Origin: Pseudomonas pisciculturae
Lineage (GTDB): Bacteria > Pseudomonadota > Gammaproteobacteria > Pseudomonadales > Pseudomonadaceae
DNA: 64,000 bases
Assembly: GCF_015461805.1 (NCBI RefSeq)
Contig: NZ_JACVZE010000004.1
Span: forward strand, 372,001-436,000
Reading direction: 5' to 3'
The translations under genes were made by a program, and so were the position numbers. Below are positions 9,201-16,919 of the stretch, one piece after another. The notes below the pieces were generated by a model that saw nothing but the letters and a program-made list of their open reading frames with translations, did not search any database and was not told the DNA's origin. The first letter of the stretch is position 1; each line of letters starts with the position of its first letter.

Positions 9201-12176
9201 GGCAACCTTGAAGCATTCCCCCTCGATAAGCAGGTAGCGATCCGCCCCCAGGCGATACAGGCCTTGGGCATGGGGTTCAGGGTTGATAAGCGACTTTTCG
9301 ACGGGGCTGGCGTACCGCTCGATCTCACGCCGGCAGGGATAGAACGAGCCATCAGGTGCACGGCTGAGCAACATGGCGCGAGCAACCAGATGACGCAAGT
9401 CGTCGATCGCCCGCAACGCATTCAACCCAAGGCCGAGCCGATCCGCATCAGACAGCTGGCTCACGATCGCTTCATAGAAACTGTCAGCGCCGCTCAGCGT
9501 CGGGCCAGTGCGAGAGTCACGATGATCAAACGACGAAAAGTCCCCCCGAAGCTGATCAATCACCACGATAGTCCGGTCCGCAGCACCACCAGAAACGTAG
9601 GAGGCGAGCTGCCCTGCAGGACTGACGACCAGCGGTCGACCGATGCCGTCATTCAGCACGCCGTGGGCAAACTCTGCGGCCCAACTCTGGGTTTTTTGAC
9701 TGAACCTGCGGGGGTGGAAGATCCCATCAATGATGGCGTCCCAGCGTGCCACCTGACGGGCGCCGCGTAACGCGTTGTAAAGCGCTTCGGGTTGCAATTT
9801 CGAGTCCAGCAACTGCGTTTGTTGGTGTTCCGACAGGGGATGTTCACGCAGCACCTCCAAGAGCCGCACCCTACTCAGCTCAGGATGCAAGGCTTGCAAT
9901 TGCGTAACCACAGCGGGTACCTGATGTTCACTGCCAACGCTGTCGGGCAACAGGTTGTGCACTGACGCGCTGACGTCCTTCACCACGGCACGACTGGCCC
10001 CAGCAAAACGCGTCAACGCAACAAACAGTTCGAGCCTCAAGGCCTTGGCTTGCGTCGCCAATTGCTGACGCAGCAGCGGCTGCCCACCCGTGAAAAACGT
10101 CGGCAACAGCTCCACGATGGCCTGCGGCAGATGGGCGGTGTAGCGGCGCGGCGCGGCGTAGGCAAACTGATGGTTTTCCTGCACGGCCACGGTAACCGTC
10201 GATGTCGCCGGGCGAAGTGCGTTCTTGCTGTAGCGGCGTATTTCCTGGCCCTGGTGGTTTTCGATGCTCAGGGAAGTGCTCGCTGGCCAGTTATCCATCC
10301 GTACGAGCAGCGGCGCAATGACGTCAACCGCACCGACGGGCACCGGACGACCAGGATCGGCACCGTCGGCCACCCAGTCGATAAGCCTGTCGACCCGGTA
10401 CCGATCCACGGCCTCGATCAGGGAGGCCGACGCCGGGGCACCGTCCCAAATCTGGTTCAAGGTTTGTCGTGATGTGGAACTTGCGTCGAGTAGTGCCTCC
10501 AATTTGCGAGCCGGCACATCCTGAGCAGCCAGCATTCTTTCGAGTATCTGAGGGCTGGACAGTTGCTGAGGGGTAGGTGTCGCACCGTGCCGCAGGGAGA
10601 GTTGCCGATACAAGCGTTGATGGCGGCGCTGCACGCTATAGGCCAAGCGGGTATGAATTCGACCACTGATCAATAAATCAGCCAGGTCGGCAAACCCCTG
10701 GAGCAACTCGCCTGGCTCACCGAGCATTGCCTGTTGGCCGCCCTCAACCAGTGCTTGCTCCATCGCGTAGAACATCGCGAAAGCCCGTATTCGACCCAAC
10801 CCCTTCAACGCCCCCGGCACCGGGATCAACAAAACGTTGAGGATTTCATTGATCAAACTCTTGAACAGTTCAATCAGCGTTGCCATGAAACCGGGTGTTT
10901 GATTGGCCAGTTCCTGCAAGTTGGCTTGACTGCGCTTGACGTAAAAGTCACTCAAGCTAGAGACAGGCGTCTTCTGCACCGAGTTGCGTACATAGCCAAT
11001 GCTGTTGCTGGCAATGGTTTTCGGAAGAGCTTGGGCCAGCGAGTGGACCAGCTTTTCCAACCAATGAGCATCGTGACGCAGCGGTGTGGTTTTGACGATT
11101 TGCTTCAACCGCGCGCTGTCACGCAGCAACATGACCTGGTACAGCCACTCTATCTGCCCGTTGCTGTAGAGGTTGCGGAATGAAACGTAGAACGACTCGC
11201 ACGCCTCACGGTGGCTGGAATGATGGCGCAGAGCGCCGCCTGGCCGATTCGGCAGAAAGCTAAAGGCACCTTTGCAGCCCTTGACGGAAAAAACGATATG
11301 CGCGATGACCAGCTTGTCGCCGGGGGGCTGGCCAATGTATTGCCCAGTCAAGCCGATCGTTTCAGGTATCCAACTAACGTTATCGACGCCGTGAGGAATA
11401 AACAACTGCATTTCTTCCACCACATTCCAACTCATCTCCCCCACCAATGCGCGCCTCACACACTGGTACTTGTCTCGATCGACTCGGCTAGCCGTAGTGT
11501 CTCTCAAGGCTTCGATGAGGGCGAACTCAAACTCGGCCTTCGCCAACCCCATGATGCCGCTACCCAGCGAGCCGTTGGCCAATAACGCCTCGCTAAGACG
11601 TGTTTTGAGTTGCCCGCCAATATTGAGCCTGCGTACCAGCGCGATGAATTGGCTTGCAGTCGCGTTGATGTCGCTATCGAGGTAACTGGCGTCAACGAAG
11701 CTGGAGGTACCCAGCACACTCCAACCCGTCAGGCCGTCATAGTTCATGCAAGCGGCATCCCATAGGGTGGCACGCTCGATCACTTCCTCATCGCCTTTGT
11801 ACTCGCGACGTACGCGACCTGACGGTTTGAGATAGCGAGTATTGATCTTCGCCACCTCGGGATCGATATCCTGACCGGTCAAGGCTCTCAACTCAGTACG
11901 CAGCGACGCCTTGGCGCGTTGTTCAAACTCAGTTGTGAACTGGCGAATGGCCTGCTCCAGAGTCTTCTGGTTGTCGATCCAGGCTCTCTGCAAGTCCAGG
12001 TAGTCGCGCTTTTCCTGCTCATTGAGCCCTTCAAGCAAGCTGTCGAACCCCGGGCGCAGGCTGTCCAGGGCCTGCAGGGCCGCCCACTCCTGGCCCGCCA
12101 TCAACGGCCCTCGTTGCTGAGCCATGAACACGGACAGTGAGTCCTGTGGCGCGGTACTGATAATCGGCTCGACCAT
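6276..12176 (-). CDS. Giant LRR protein with toxin-like N-terminus and degenerate NEL E3 ligase domain
   Basis: The 1966 residues resemble the Pseudomonas DUF6543 (dermonecrotic-toxin-like N-terminal)/LRR/NEL family of predicted effectors. The N-terminal toxin-like region covers roughly residues 90-420, and a hydrophobic stretch lies near 440-475 (LNVLLIPVPGALKGLG). Leucine-rich repeats span about 1469-1650 (VLNLSNNRLKFTL, LRTLDLSANPLG, LRDLNLRNCGLD). A NEL-like all-helical domain covers about 1690-1966. NEL domains are Cys-dependent ubiquitin ligases with a CxD motif; at the matching place (residue 1765, after SSAYRY) this protein reads LNN, so both the nucleophile and the Asp look lost. There is no signal peptide or secretion gene nearby. 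Membership of the family is a confident reading; function is inference. The gene stands alone between cysM and tapT. Confidence 0.85.
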   Translation of the reverse strand: MVEPIISTAPQDSLSVFMAQQRGPLMAGQEWAALQALDSLRPGFDSLLEGLNEQEKRDYLDLQRAWIDNQKTLEQAIRQFTTEFEQRAKASLRTELRALTGQDIDPEVAKINTRYLKPSGRVRREYKGDEEVIERATLWDAACMNYDGLTGWSVLGTSSFVDASYLDSDINATASQFIALVRRLNIGGQLKTRLSEALLANGSLGSGIMGLAKAEFEFALIEALRDTTASRVDRDKYQCVRRALVGEMSWNVVEEMQLFIPHGVDNVSWIPETIGLTGQYIGQPPGDKLVIAHIVFSVKGCKGAFSFLPNRPGGALRHHSSHREACESFYVSFRNLYSNGQIEWLYQVMLLRDSARLKQIVKTTPLRHDAHWLEKLVHSLAQALPKTIASNSIGYVRNSVQKTPVSSLSDFYVKRSQANLQELANQTPGFMATLIELFKSLINEILNVLLIPVPGALKGLGRIRAFAMFYAMEQALVEGGQQAMLGEPGELLQGFADLADLLISGRIHTRLAYSVQRRHQRLYRQLSLRHGATPTPQQLSSPQILERMLAAQDVPARKLEALLDASSTSRQTLNQIWDGAPASASLIEAVDRYRVDRLIDWVADGADPGRPVPVGAVDVIAPLLVRMDNWPASTSLSIENHQGQEIRRYSKNALRPATSTVTVAVQENHQFAYAAPRRYTAHLPQAIVELLPTFFTGGQPLLRQQLATQAKALRLELFVALTRFAGASRAVVKDVSASVHNLLPDSVGSEHQVPAVVTQLQALHPELSRVRLLEVLREHPLSEHQQTQLLDSKLQPEALYNALRGARQVARWDAIIDGIFHPRRFSQKTQSWAAEFAHGVLNDGIGRPLVVSPAGQLASYVSGGAADRTIVVIDQLRGDFSSFDHRDSRTGPTLSGADSFYEAIVSQLSDADRLGLGLNALRAIDDLRHLVARAMLLSRAPDGSFYPCRREIERYASPVEKSLINPEPHAQGLYRLGADRYLLIEGECFKVAEQPWRIQHPSLHDAYAPLLTHNGAGAWRHEWENPLTWDGQKLFYRLEPLAQSFSLDVIEQIQHVSGVTPGILRRVHMRNERPPAVLRETIERFTVHQRIKAGVEVGRDFFDELLGEVGPERADVLVGHPGMGRVEQIDVLESRVAADQPHMERLFFKVLCHKSELSTDPLAQVLQRHFPSLTAAIAEDLLRDITASERLKLQAGHFPPTLMPDVRWWIDYLRKTKALEGVYLPAAESEGSSRLILHALPDIEGWSSHLRVEVWERGHLIDSVGPADATLQRVLVSVSGHYEAYIPQANGARQSTGRPGAFLAVLLDALPTQERQALRYTHDELKLEIDHRLRRNMGFAAFSQKGRLPMFKPPRRQADDRIGYPLSGGDDLGPADREQVARVRELFPAKTDEQARSLLLDVGDSVSEREGVINYLINERNVMNNALQQWRDEASASDAGIASARSRALAVARIQRCWAKEGFTPGVVQELNLDDLDLASLPTLHAHFGHVTMLSVNSNRLTDLPPNFIRCFPGLRVINFNGNQFSHLPDFEGAPQLAVLNLSNNRLKFTLRDELRLAALTNLRTLDLSANPLGQGRQLSLYRLKQLRDLNLRNCGLDRMPRGAVTLATLRNFDLRDNQIRVLSESDLFILPKVHQGMNLRGNPLYPETQLLLRRVGARYGRPSADFGLWQPPESLDQSATRWLALLPGTEVRMRQHDWATLQEHAMTDYFFELLGCIASDPGFIDRQFQALRENVTQRVWTLIDEALFHGRMELIAISSAYRYLNNDNLDSWLLCLHELELNMLPQRMLAGDVQSAGPGFLRYYRALRRLDSLSQQISRYFDPQESWQACTRILSYRIALAPSLELPLVLPGRFDEPTEVPDAHSVYTLRQNILRQEDGWSWPAHVQHEPDWVEFLERKYAQRFTSELKEHDRSLQRATDKVEKGLMTEGAYLNHVRTLQAARQTAKDELIRQLTLEEWNEFVIG

Positions 12177-12249
12177 TTTCCTATTCCTGAAAAAGATCAG
12201 CCTGCGCCCTCGCCCTCCTGTCTCAGCGGTAGCTATGTAGCGCGACCTG

Positions 12250-12840
12250 TCAGCCGTGGTTTTTTTTGAAAACTGCGGGCCCCATCGCCGCGATTTGGCC
12301 TTCGATCAGTGCCTCGAAGGGGTTGAGCAACAGGTCGAACGTCACCGGCGCTTCCAACACCTGCAACGCCTGCACAATCGCTTCCACTGTCGACAACGCA
12401 CCAGGGCCGGGAGCCTTGCGCAACCGGTAGCGCGACACGGCCCCTTCGGCCAGCGCGACGCGTGGGAGTGCGGCCAATAATGGGTTGAGGTGCAGCAACT
12501 TGCGCGCCTTGCGCCAAGTGCCATCAGGGACCACCAGTAATAGCGGTTGATCGTCCGGCGCATAAGCGTGCAGCGGCTGGGCGTCGTCCGCCGGAAACAA
12601 CAGCCGTGCCTGATAACCGGGCACGCTCAATAACGCGGGTAAGTCCTCAAACACCTCCCCCACCAGCAACTGCGCATTGTTCAACCCCAACGCCGCCAAA
12701 CGCGCCGTGTTGAGCGCATGATTGACCTCACTCGGATGCTGCAACAGCAACACGCGAGTGCGGCTGTCGAGGCTGGGGATCAGCGCGCACAAACAGTGGG
12801 TGAGCGGCCTGAGGCAACGGGAACACTGGGGTCTGGACAT
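12250..12840 (-). CDS. tapT: tRNA-uridine aminocarboxypropyltransferase (DTW domain)
   Basis: DTW-domain proteins transfer a 3-amino-3-carboxypropyl group from SAM to a uridine of tRNA (acp3U); E. coli TapT/YfiP acts on U47. The N-terminus CSRCLRPLTHCLC (Cys 6, 9, 16, 18) is the zinc-site pattern. VPDGTWRKARKLL near residue 105 is the family DxTW motif, and RLRKAPGPGALSTVEA follows as in relatives. At 196 residues it is slightly shorter than E. coli TapT. It ends five bases downstream of gbuR on the same strand, so the two may share a transcript. Confidence 0.88.
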   Translation of the reverse strand: MSRPQCSRCLRPLTHCLCALIPSLDSRTRVLLLQHPSEVNHALNTARLAALGLNNAQLLVGEVFEDLPALLSVPGYQARLLFPADDAQPLHAYAPDDQPLLLVVPDGTWRKARKLLHLNPLLAALPRVALAEGAVSRYRLRKAPGPGALSTVEAIVQALQVLEAPVTFDLLLNPFEALIEGQIAAMGPAVFKKNHG

Positions 12841-12845
12841 GATTT

Positions 12846-13739
12846 TCAGGCCTGGTTGAGCTGGGTTTTGAGCAAATCGCGAAAGGTCTGGATCAAGGGT
12901 TCGCGGCTGCGGCCACGGCGCATGATCATCGAGAACGGCGCCTGGTAGCCGAAGGTGGCTGGCAGCAATACGCGCAGGTCGCCCTTATCGGCCCAGGCCT
13001 GAGCGTAGTGTTCTGGCAGATAACCAATGTAGGCGCCGGACAGCACCAAAATCAGCTGTGCCTCCATACTTTCCACCGTAGCCGCGCTGTGCTTGAAGCC
13101 ATGGCGCGCCAACTCCGCCTGGCTCCAGTAACCGCGGCCGACCATGCGTTGCTGGGTGATCACTTGCTCGGGAATGCGCCGTTCGTTGAACAACGGATGC
13201 CGCGCACTGCAATACAACCAGTGCTGTTCGCGATACAGCGGCATATAGATCAGCCCGCTCATGCGATTGGAGAAGGCGCCGATGGCCAGGTCGAGCCGGT
13301 TGTCCTGCACGCCCAGTTGCAGTTCATACGGACTCATCACCGATAAGTGCAGGTGCACCGCCGGGTGTTCCAGGCTGTAGGCACCAATGACCTCGGCGAA
13401 CGGCAAGGCCTTGTCGCTGACGGTGGAGTCGAGTACGCCGAGCTTCAACGTGCCGCGCAGCTCGCCTTTTAACGCGGCGGCGTACTGTTCGAAACCTTCG
13501 AGCTCGCCCAATAGGCGCAGGGTTTCCTGATGGAACAACTCACCCTTGCTGGTCAGGCTGAATCCGCCCCGCCCGCGATGGCACAACACCAGGCCCAGCG
13601 CCGATTCCAGCTGACTCATATAAGTGCTGATGGCCGAGGTGGACAGGTTGAGTTCGTGCTGGGCATTGGCGAACCCCTGGTGGCGCACAACGCTGACGAA
13701 GATGCGCAGCAGTTTCAGGTCGGGCAAGGCGTTGGCCAT
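12846..13739 (-). CDS. gbuR: LysR-type regulator GbuR
   Basis: A 297-residue LysR regulator with an N-terminal winged helix (LKLLRIFVSVVRHQGFANAQHE) and a periplasmic-binding-like effector domain. It is divergent from gbuA and the downstream permeases, the same arrangement as P. aeruginosa PA1422 gbuR / PA1421 gbuA, where GbuR activates guanidinobutyrase on 4-guanidinobutyrate. I chose the ATG at 13739 because it has GGAGAT eight bases upstream; the frame stays open further back, but that stretch is REPIN sequence. A near-perfect inverted repeat at 13879-13902 is its likely operator. Confidence 0.88.
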   Translation of the reverse strand: MANALPDLKLLRIFVSVVRHQGFANAQHELNLSTSAISTYMSQLESALGLVLCHRGRGGFSLTSKGELFHQETLRLLGELEGFEQYAAALKGELRGTLKLGVLDSTVSDKALPFAEVIGAYSLEHPAVHLHLSVMSPYELQLGVQDNRLDLAIGAFSNRMSGLIYMPLYREQHWLYCSARHPLFNERRIPEQVITQQRMVGRGYWSQAELARHGFKHSAATVESMEAQLILVLSGAYIGYLPEHYAQAWADKGDLRVLLPATFGYQAPFSMIMRRGRSREPLIQTFRDLLKTQLNQA

Positions 13740-13766
13740 CGGATCTCCGGATGCATACAAAAACCT

Positions 13767-13853
13767 GTGGGAGCTGGCTTGCCTGCGATGGCGTTGTATC
13801 AGTGACAGAGATATTGCATGAACCACCGCTATCGCAGGCAAGCCAGCTCCCAC
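13767..13853. repeat. REPIN, GAGCTGGCTTGC type
   Basis: The element opens GTGGGAGCTGGCTTGCCTGC and closes with its inverted arm GCAGGCAAGCCAGCTCCCAC, 87 bases in all. It sits just upstream of the gbuR start. It is a different REP subtype from the element at 1421. A lone half of the same subtype lies near 48898. Confidence 0.88.
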
Positions 13854-13878
13854 ATTTGAACGGAGTTTACCTCAGGCA

Positions 13879-13902
13879 TTAGTTTAGAAAAATCTGAACT
13901 AA
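13879..13902. promoter_or_regulatory. Inverted repeat, likely GbuR operator
   Basis: TTAGTTTAGA and TCTGAACTAA form a 10-base inverted repeat with one mismatch around an AAAA spacer, in the gbuR-gbuA divergent spacer. The AT-rich centre and T...A ends suit a LysR binding site. It lies about 85 bases upstream of gbuA. Assignment to GbuR is inferred from position. Confidence 0.6.
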
Positions 13903-13985
13903 GTATTTGCCCCTGCCGATTCTTTCATGCGGGGGGATTTCGCAGAATCGGCCTCTAATAAACAAAACAACGATGAGGCACTCCC

Positions 13986-14936
13986 GTGGACAAGATTTTC
14001 CACCAACCACTGGGCGGCAACGAAATGCCGCGCTTTGCCGGCATCGCCACCATGATGCGACTCCCCCACCTGCAAACCGCCAAGGGCCTGGACGCCGCTT
14101 TTATCGGCGTGCCCCTGGACATCGGCACCTCGCTGCGCGCCGGCACCCGCTTCGGGCCGCGTGAAATCCGTGCCGAATCGGTGATGATCCGCCCGTACAA
14201 CATGGCCACCGGTGCCGCCCCGTTCGATTCGCTGTCGGTGGCCGATATCGGCGACGTGGCAATCAACACCTTCAACCTGCTCGACGCCGTGCGCATCATC
14301 GAAGAAGCCTACGACGAGATCCTTGAGCACGACGTGATCCCGATGACCCTGGGCGGCGACCACACCATTACCTTGCCTATATTGCGCGCTATCCACAAAA
14401 AACACGGCAAGGTCGGGCTGGTGCACATCGACGCTCACGCCGATGTGAACGACCATATGTTCGGCGAGAAAATCGCCCACGGCACCACGTTCCGCCGCGC
14501 GGTGGAAGAAGGCCTGCTGGACTGTGACCGTGTGGTGCAGATCGGCCTGCGTGCCCAAGGCTATACCGCTGAAGACTTTAACTGGAGCCGCAAACAAGGC
14601 TTCCGTGTGGTCCAGGCCGAAGAATGCTGGCACCACTCCCTCGCCCCGCTGATGGCCGAAGTGCGGGAAAAAGTCGGCGGCGGGCCGGTATACCTGAGCT
14701 TTGATATCGACGGCATCGACCCGGCCTGGGCACCCGGCACCGGCACCCCGGAAATCGGCGGGCTCACCACCATCCAGGCGATCGAAATCATCCGTGGCTG
14801 CCAAGGCCTCGACCTGGTGGGGTGTGACCTGGTAGAAGTTTCGCCGCCCTACGACACCACCGGTAACACCTCGTTGCTGGGCGCCAACCTGCTGTACGAA
14901 ATGCTCTGCGTATTGCCTGGCGTGGCGCACCGCTGA
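13986..14936 (+). CDS. gbuA: Guanidinobutyrase (ureohydrolase family)
   Basis: GbuA hydrolyses 4-guanidinobutyrate to 4-aminobutyrate and urea, a late step of the arginine dehydrogenase/oxidase routes. The binuclear manganese ligands of the ureohydrolase family are visible in GGDHTITLP, HIDAHADVNDH and SFDIDGIDPAWAPG. The protein (316 residues) is very similar to P. aeruginosa GbuA as I remember it, including the start MDKxxHQPLGGNEMPRF; agmatinase SpeB would be the alternative, but the gbuR and permease neighbours favour GbuA. Translation starts at GTG 13986 behind GATGAGG. Its stop overlaps the next start by one base (TGATG), indicating coupling. Confidence 0.92.
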   Translation: MDKIFHQPLGGNEMPRFAGIATMMRLPHLQTAKGLDAAFIGVPLDIGTSLRAGTRFGPREIRAESVMIRPYNMATGAAPFDSLSVADIGDVAINTFNLLDAVRIIEEAYDEILEHDVIPMTLGGDHTITLPILRAIHKKHGKVGLVHIDAHADVNDHMFGEKIAHGTTFRRAVEEGLLDCDRVVQIGLRAQGYTAEDFNWSRKQGFRVVQAEECWHHSLAPLMAEVREKVGGGPVYLSFDIDGIDPAWAPGTGTPEIGGLTTIQAIEIIRGCQGLDLVGCDLVEVSPPYDTTGNTSLLGANLLYEMLCVLPGVAHR

Positions 14937-15358
14937 TGAGCGCGCAAGCAGTCTTGCACGCCGCGGCCGAGCTGGTCTCGGCCTTCGCCCGTAATGACCG
15001 CGCAGCCTACTTCGGCGCGTTCACGGCCGATGCCAGCTTTGTGTTCTACACCCTCCCCCAGCCGTTGCTCAGTCGCGATGCCTACCAGGCGTTGTGGGAC
15101 AGCTGGCGTGCGGATGAGGGGTTCGAAGTGCTCTCGTGCACATCGAGCAACGCCTTTGTCAGCCTGCAAGGCGACGTGGCGATTTTTATGCATGACGTGG
15201 CCACCGAGCTGCGCATGAACGGGGAGCAATTTTTTAGCCAGGAACGCGAGACCATTGTCTTCAAACGACAAGGGTCTGGCACACAACAAAAACAAGGCCT
15301 GTGGCTGGCCTGTCACGAACATTTGTCCGCAATGCCGGAAGGGCTGCCGCCCCCTTAG
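14936..15358 (+). CDS. NTF2-like (SnoaL/ketosteroid-isomerase fold) protein of the gbu operon
   Basis: 140 residues with the pattern of the NTF2-like fold: an N-terminal helix with LVSAFARNDRAAYFGAFTADASFVFYTL and later beta strands (VAIFMHDVATELRMNGEQ, ERETIVFKRQ). It corresponds in position to P. aeruginosa PA1420, a conserved protein with no assigned reaction. Its ATG overlaps the gbuA stop and a permease follows 21 bases later, so it is co-expressed with guanidinobutyrate catabolism. It could be a small-molecule-binding or chaperone-like subunit; nothing in the sequence decides this. Confidence 0.8.
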   Translation: MSAQAVLHAAAELVSAFARNDRAAYFGAFTADASFVFYTLPQPLLSRDAYQALWDSWRADEGFEVLSCTSSNAFVSLQGDVAIFMHDVATELRMNGEQFFSQERETIVFKRQGSGTQQKQGLWLACHEHLSAMPEGLPPP

Positions 15359-15379
15359 CCAATGTGATCGGAGCTGATC

Positions 15380-16894
15380 ATGAATAATAAAAACAACGAT
15401 AAAAGTATTCGCAAGATAGAAACCAACGGGGTCGAACAGATCCCGGACCACGAACGTACCGCCGGCCCCAAGGATCTGTTCCGCCTGATCTTCGGCGGTG
15501 CCAATACCTTTGCCACCGCCGTGCTGGGTTCCTTCCCGGTGCTGTTCGGCTTGTCGTTTCAGGCCGGTGTCTGGGCGATTGTGCTGGGTGTATTGGTGGG
15601 CGCGCTGATTCTGGCGCCCATGGGCCTGTTCGGGCCGATCAATGGCACCAACAACGCCGTGTCTTCCGGTGCGCACTTTGGTGTGCACGGGCGGATCGTC
15701 GGCTCGTTTTTGTCGTTGCTGACGGCAATTGCCTTCTTCTCACTGTCGGTGTGGAGTTCAGGCGATGCGCTGGTAGGCGGTGCGAAACGTCTGATCGGCC
15801 TACCGGAAACCGACCTGACCCTGGGCTTGGCCTACGGCGTGTTCGCGATTCTGGTACTGACCGTGTGCATCTACGGCTTTCGTTTCATGCTGTGGGTCAA
15901 CCGCATTGCGGTATGGGCGGCGAGCCTGCTGTTCCTGCTGGGTATCTTCGCCTTTGCGCCAGCCTTTGACAGCCACTTCGCCGGCAGCATCGCCATGGGC
16001 CAGACCGGTTTTTGGGCAGCGTTCATTGGCGCAGCACTGGTGGCCATGAGCAACCCGATTTCCTTCGGCGCGTTCTTGGGCGACTGGTCGCGCTACATCC
16101 CGCGTGAGACGCCGAAAATGCGCATCATGCTGGCGGTGGTGCTGGCGCAAATCGCCACGTTGATCCCGTTCCTGTTCGGCCTAGCCACTGCAACCATCGT
16201 GGCGATCAAGGCACCGGACTACATCGCGGCCAACAACTATGTCGGCGGTTTGCTGGCGGTAGCACCGAGCTGGTTCTTCCTGCCGGTGTGCCTGATCGCG
16301 GTGATCGGCGGCATGTCTACGGGCACTACGTCGCTGTATGGCACGGGGCTGGACATGTCCAGCGTGTTCCCGCGCCTGCTGTCACGGGTCAAGGCGACGT
16401 TGCTGATTGGGGTGATGTCGATTGCCTTCATCTTTATCGGACGCTTCGCCGCCAACCTGGTGCAGAGCGTGTCGACCTTCGCGGTGCTGATCATCACCTG
16501 CACCACGCCGTGGATGGTGATGATGATCATCGGCCTGATCGTGCGCCGCGGCTTCTACTGCCCGGATGACTTGCAGGTGTTCACTCGGGGTGAAACCGGC
16601 GGCCGCTACTGGTTCAGCCATGGCTGGAACTGGCGCGGGCTGGGGGCGTGGATACCCAGCGCGTTGGTGGGGCTGTGCTTCGTTAACTTGCCGGGGCAGT
16701 TCGTCGGGCCGCTGGGCAATTTGGCCGATGGCATTGATATCAGCTTGCCGGTGACGTTGGGGCTGGCGTCGGTGGTGTATCTGAGCTTGCTGCGCGTGTT
16801 CCCGGAACCGGCAGAGGTGTATGGGCCTAAGGGGCCGCTTCGCAGCCCAGCGGGAGCAAGCTCCCTCGCCACAAAAACTGCGCCTACAACATAA
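15380..16894 (+). CDS. NCS1/cytosine-permease family transporter of the gbu operon
   Basis: A polytopic membrane protein with about twelve hydrophobic helices. It opens with a charged N-terminus and the NCS1-like FRLIFGGANTFATAVLGSFPVL, and later has ISFGAFLGDWSRYIP, typical of purine-cytosine permeases. It matches PA1419 in position and may import guanidinobutyrate or a related compound, which is inference from context. The RBS CGGAG is seven bases before the ATG. The last ~15 residues (from about 485, GPLRSPAGASSLAT) are encoded by a REP element (16831-16873) that has replaced the native end of the gene. Confidence 0.85.
   Translation: MNNKNNDKSIRKIETNGVEQIPDHERTAGPKDLFRLIFGGANTFATAVLGSFPVLFGLSFQAGVWAIVLGVLVGALILAPMGLFGPINGTNNAVSSGAHFGVHGRIVGSFLSLLTAIAFFSLSVWSSGDALVGGAKRLIGLPETDLTLGLAYGVFAILVLTVCIYGFRFMLWVNRIAVWAASLLFLLGIFAFAPAFDSHFAGSIAMGQTGFWAAFIGAALVAMSNPISFGAFLGDWSRYIPRETPKMRIMLAVVLAQIATLIPFLFGLATATIVAIKAPDYIAANNYVGGLLAVAPSWFFLPVCLIAVIGGMSTGTTSLYGTGLDMSSVFPRLLSRVKATLLIGVMSIAFIFIGRFAANLVQSVSTFAVLIITCTTPWMVMMIIGLIVRRGFYCPDDLQVFTRGETGGRYWFSHGWNWRGLGAWIPSALVGLCFVNLPGQFVGPLGNLADGIDISLPVTLGLASVVYLSLLRVFPEPAEVYGPKGPLRSPAGASSLATKTAPTT
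16831..16873. repeat. Single REP inside the 3' end of the permease gene
   Basis: The stretch GGGGCCGCTTCGCAGCCCAG followed by CGGGAGCAAGCTCCCTCGCC reads, on the other strand, as a common P. fluorescens REP (GTGGCGAGGGAGCTTGCTCC...). It is translated in frame as the permease tail. A related palindromic piece is at 25284-25311. Confidence 0.75.
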
Positions 16895-16919
16895 GAAAGA
16901 CAATCGGAGAAACGCCGTC

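Noticed and set aside
13740..13853. N-terminal extension of GbuR
   Set aside because: It would be translated REPIN sequence; the ATG at 13739 has a good RBS and matches LysR starts.
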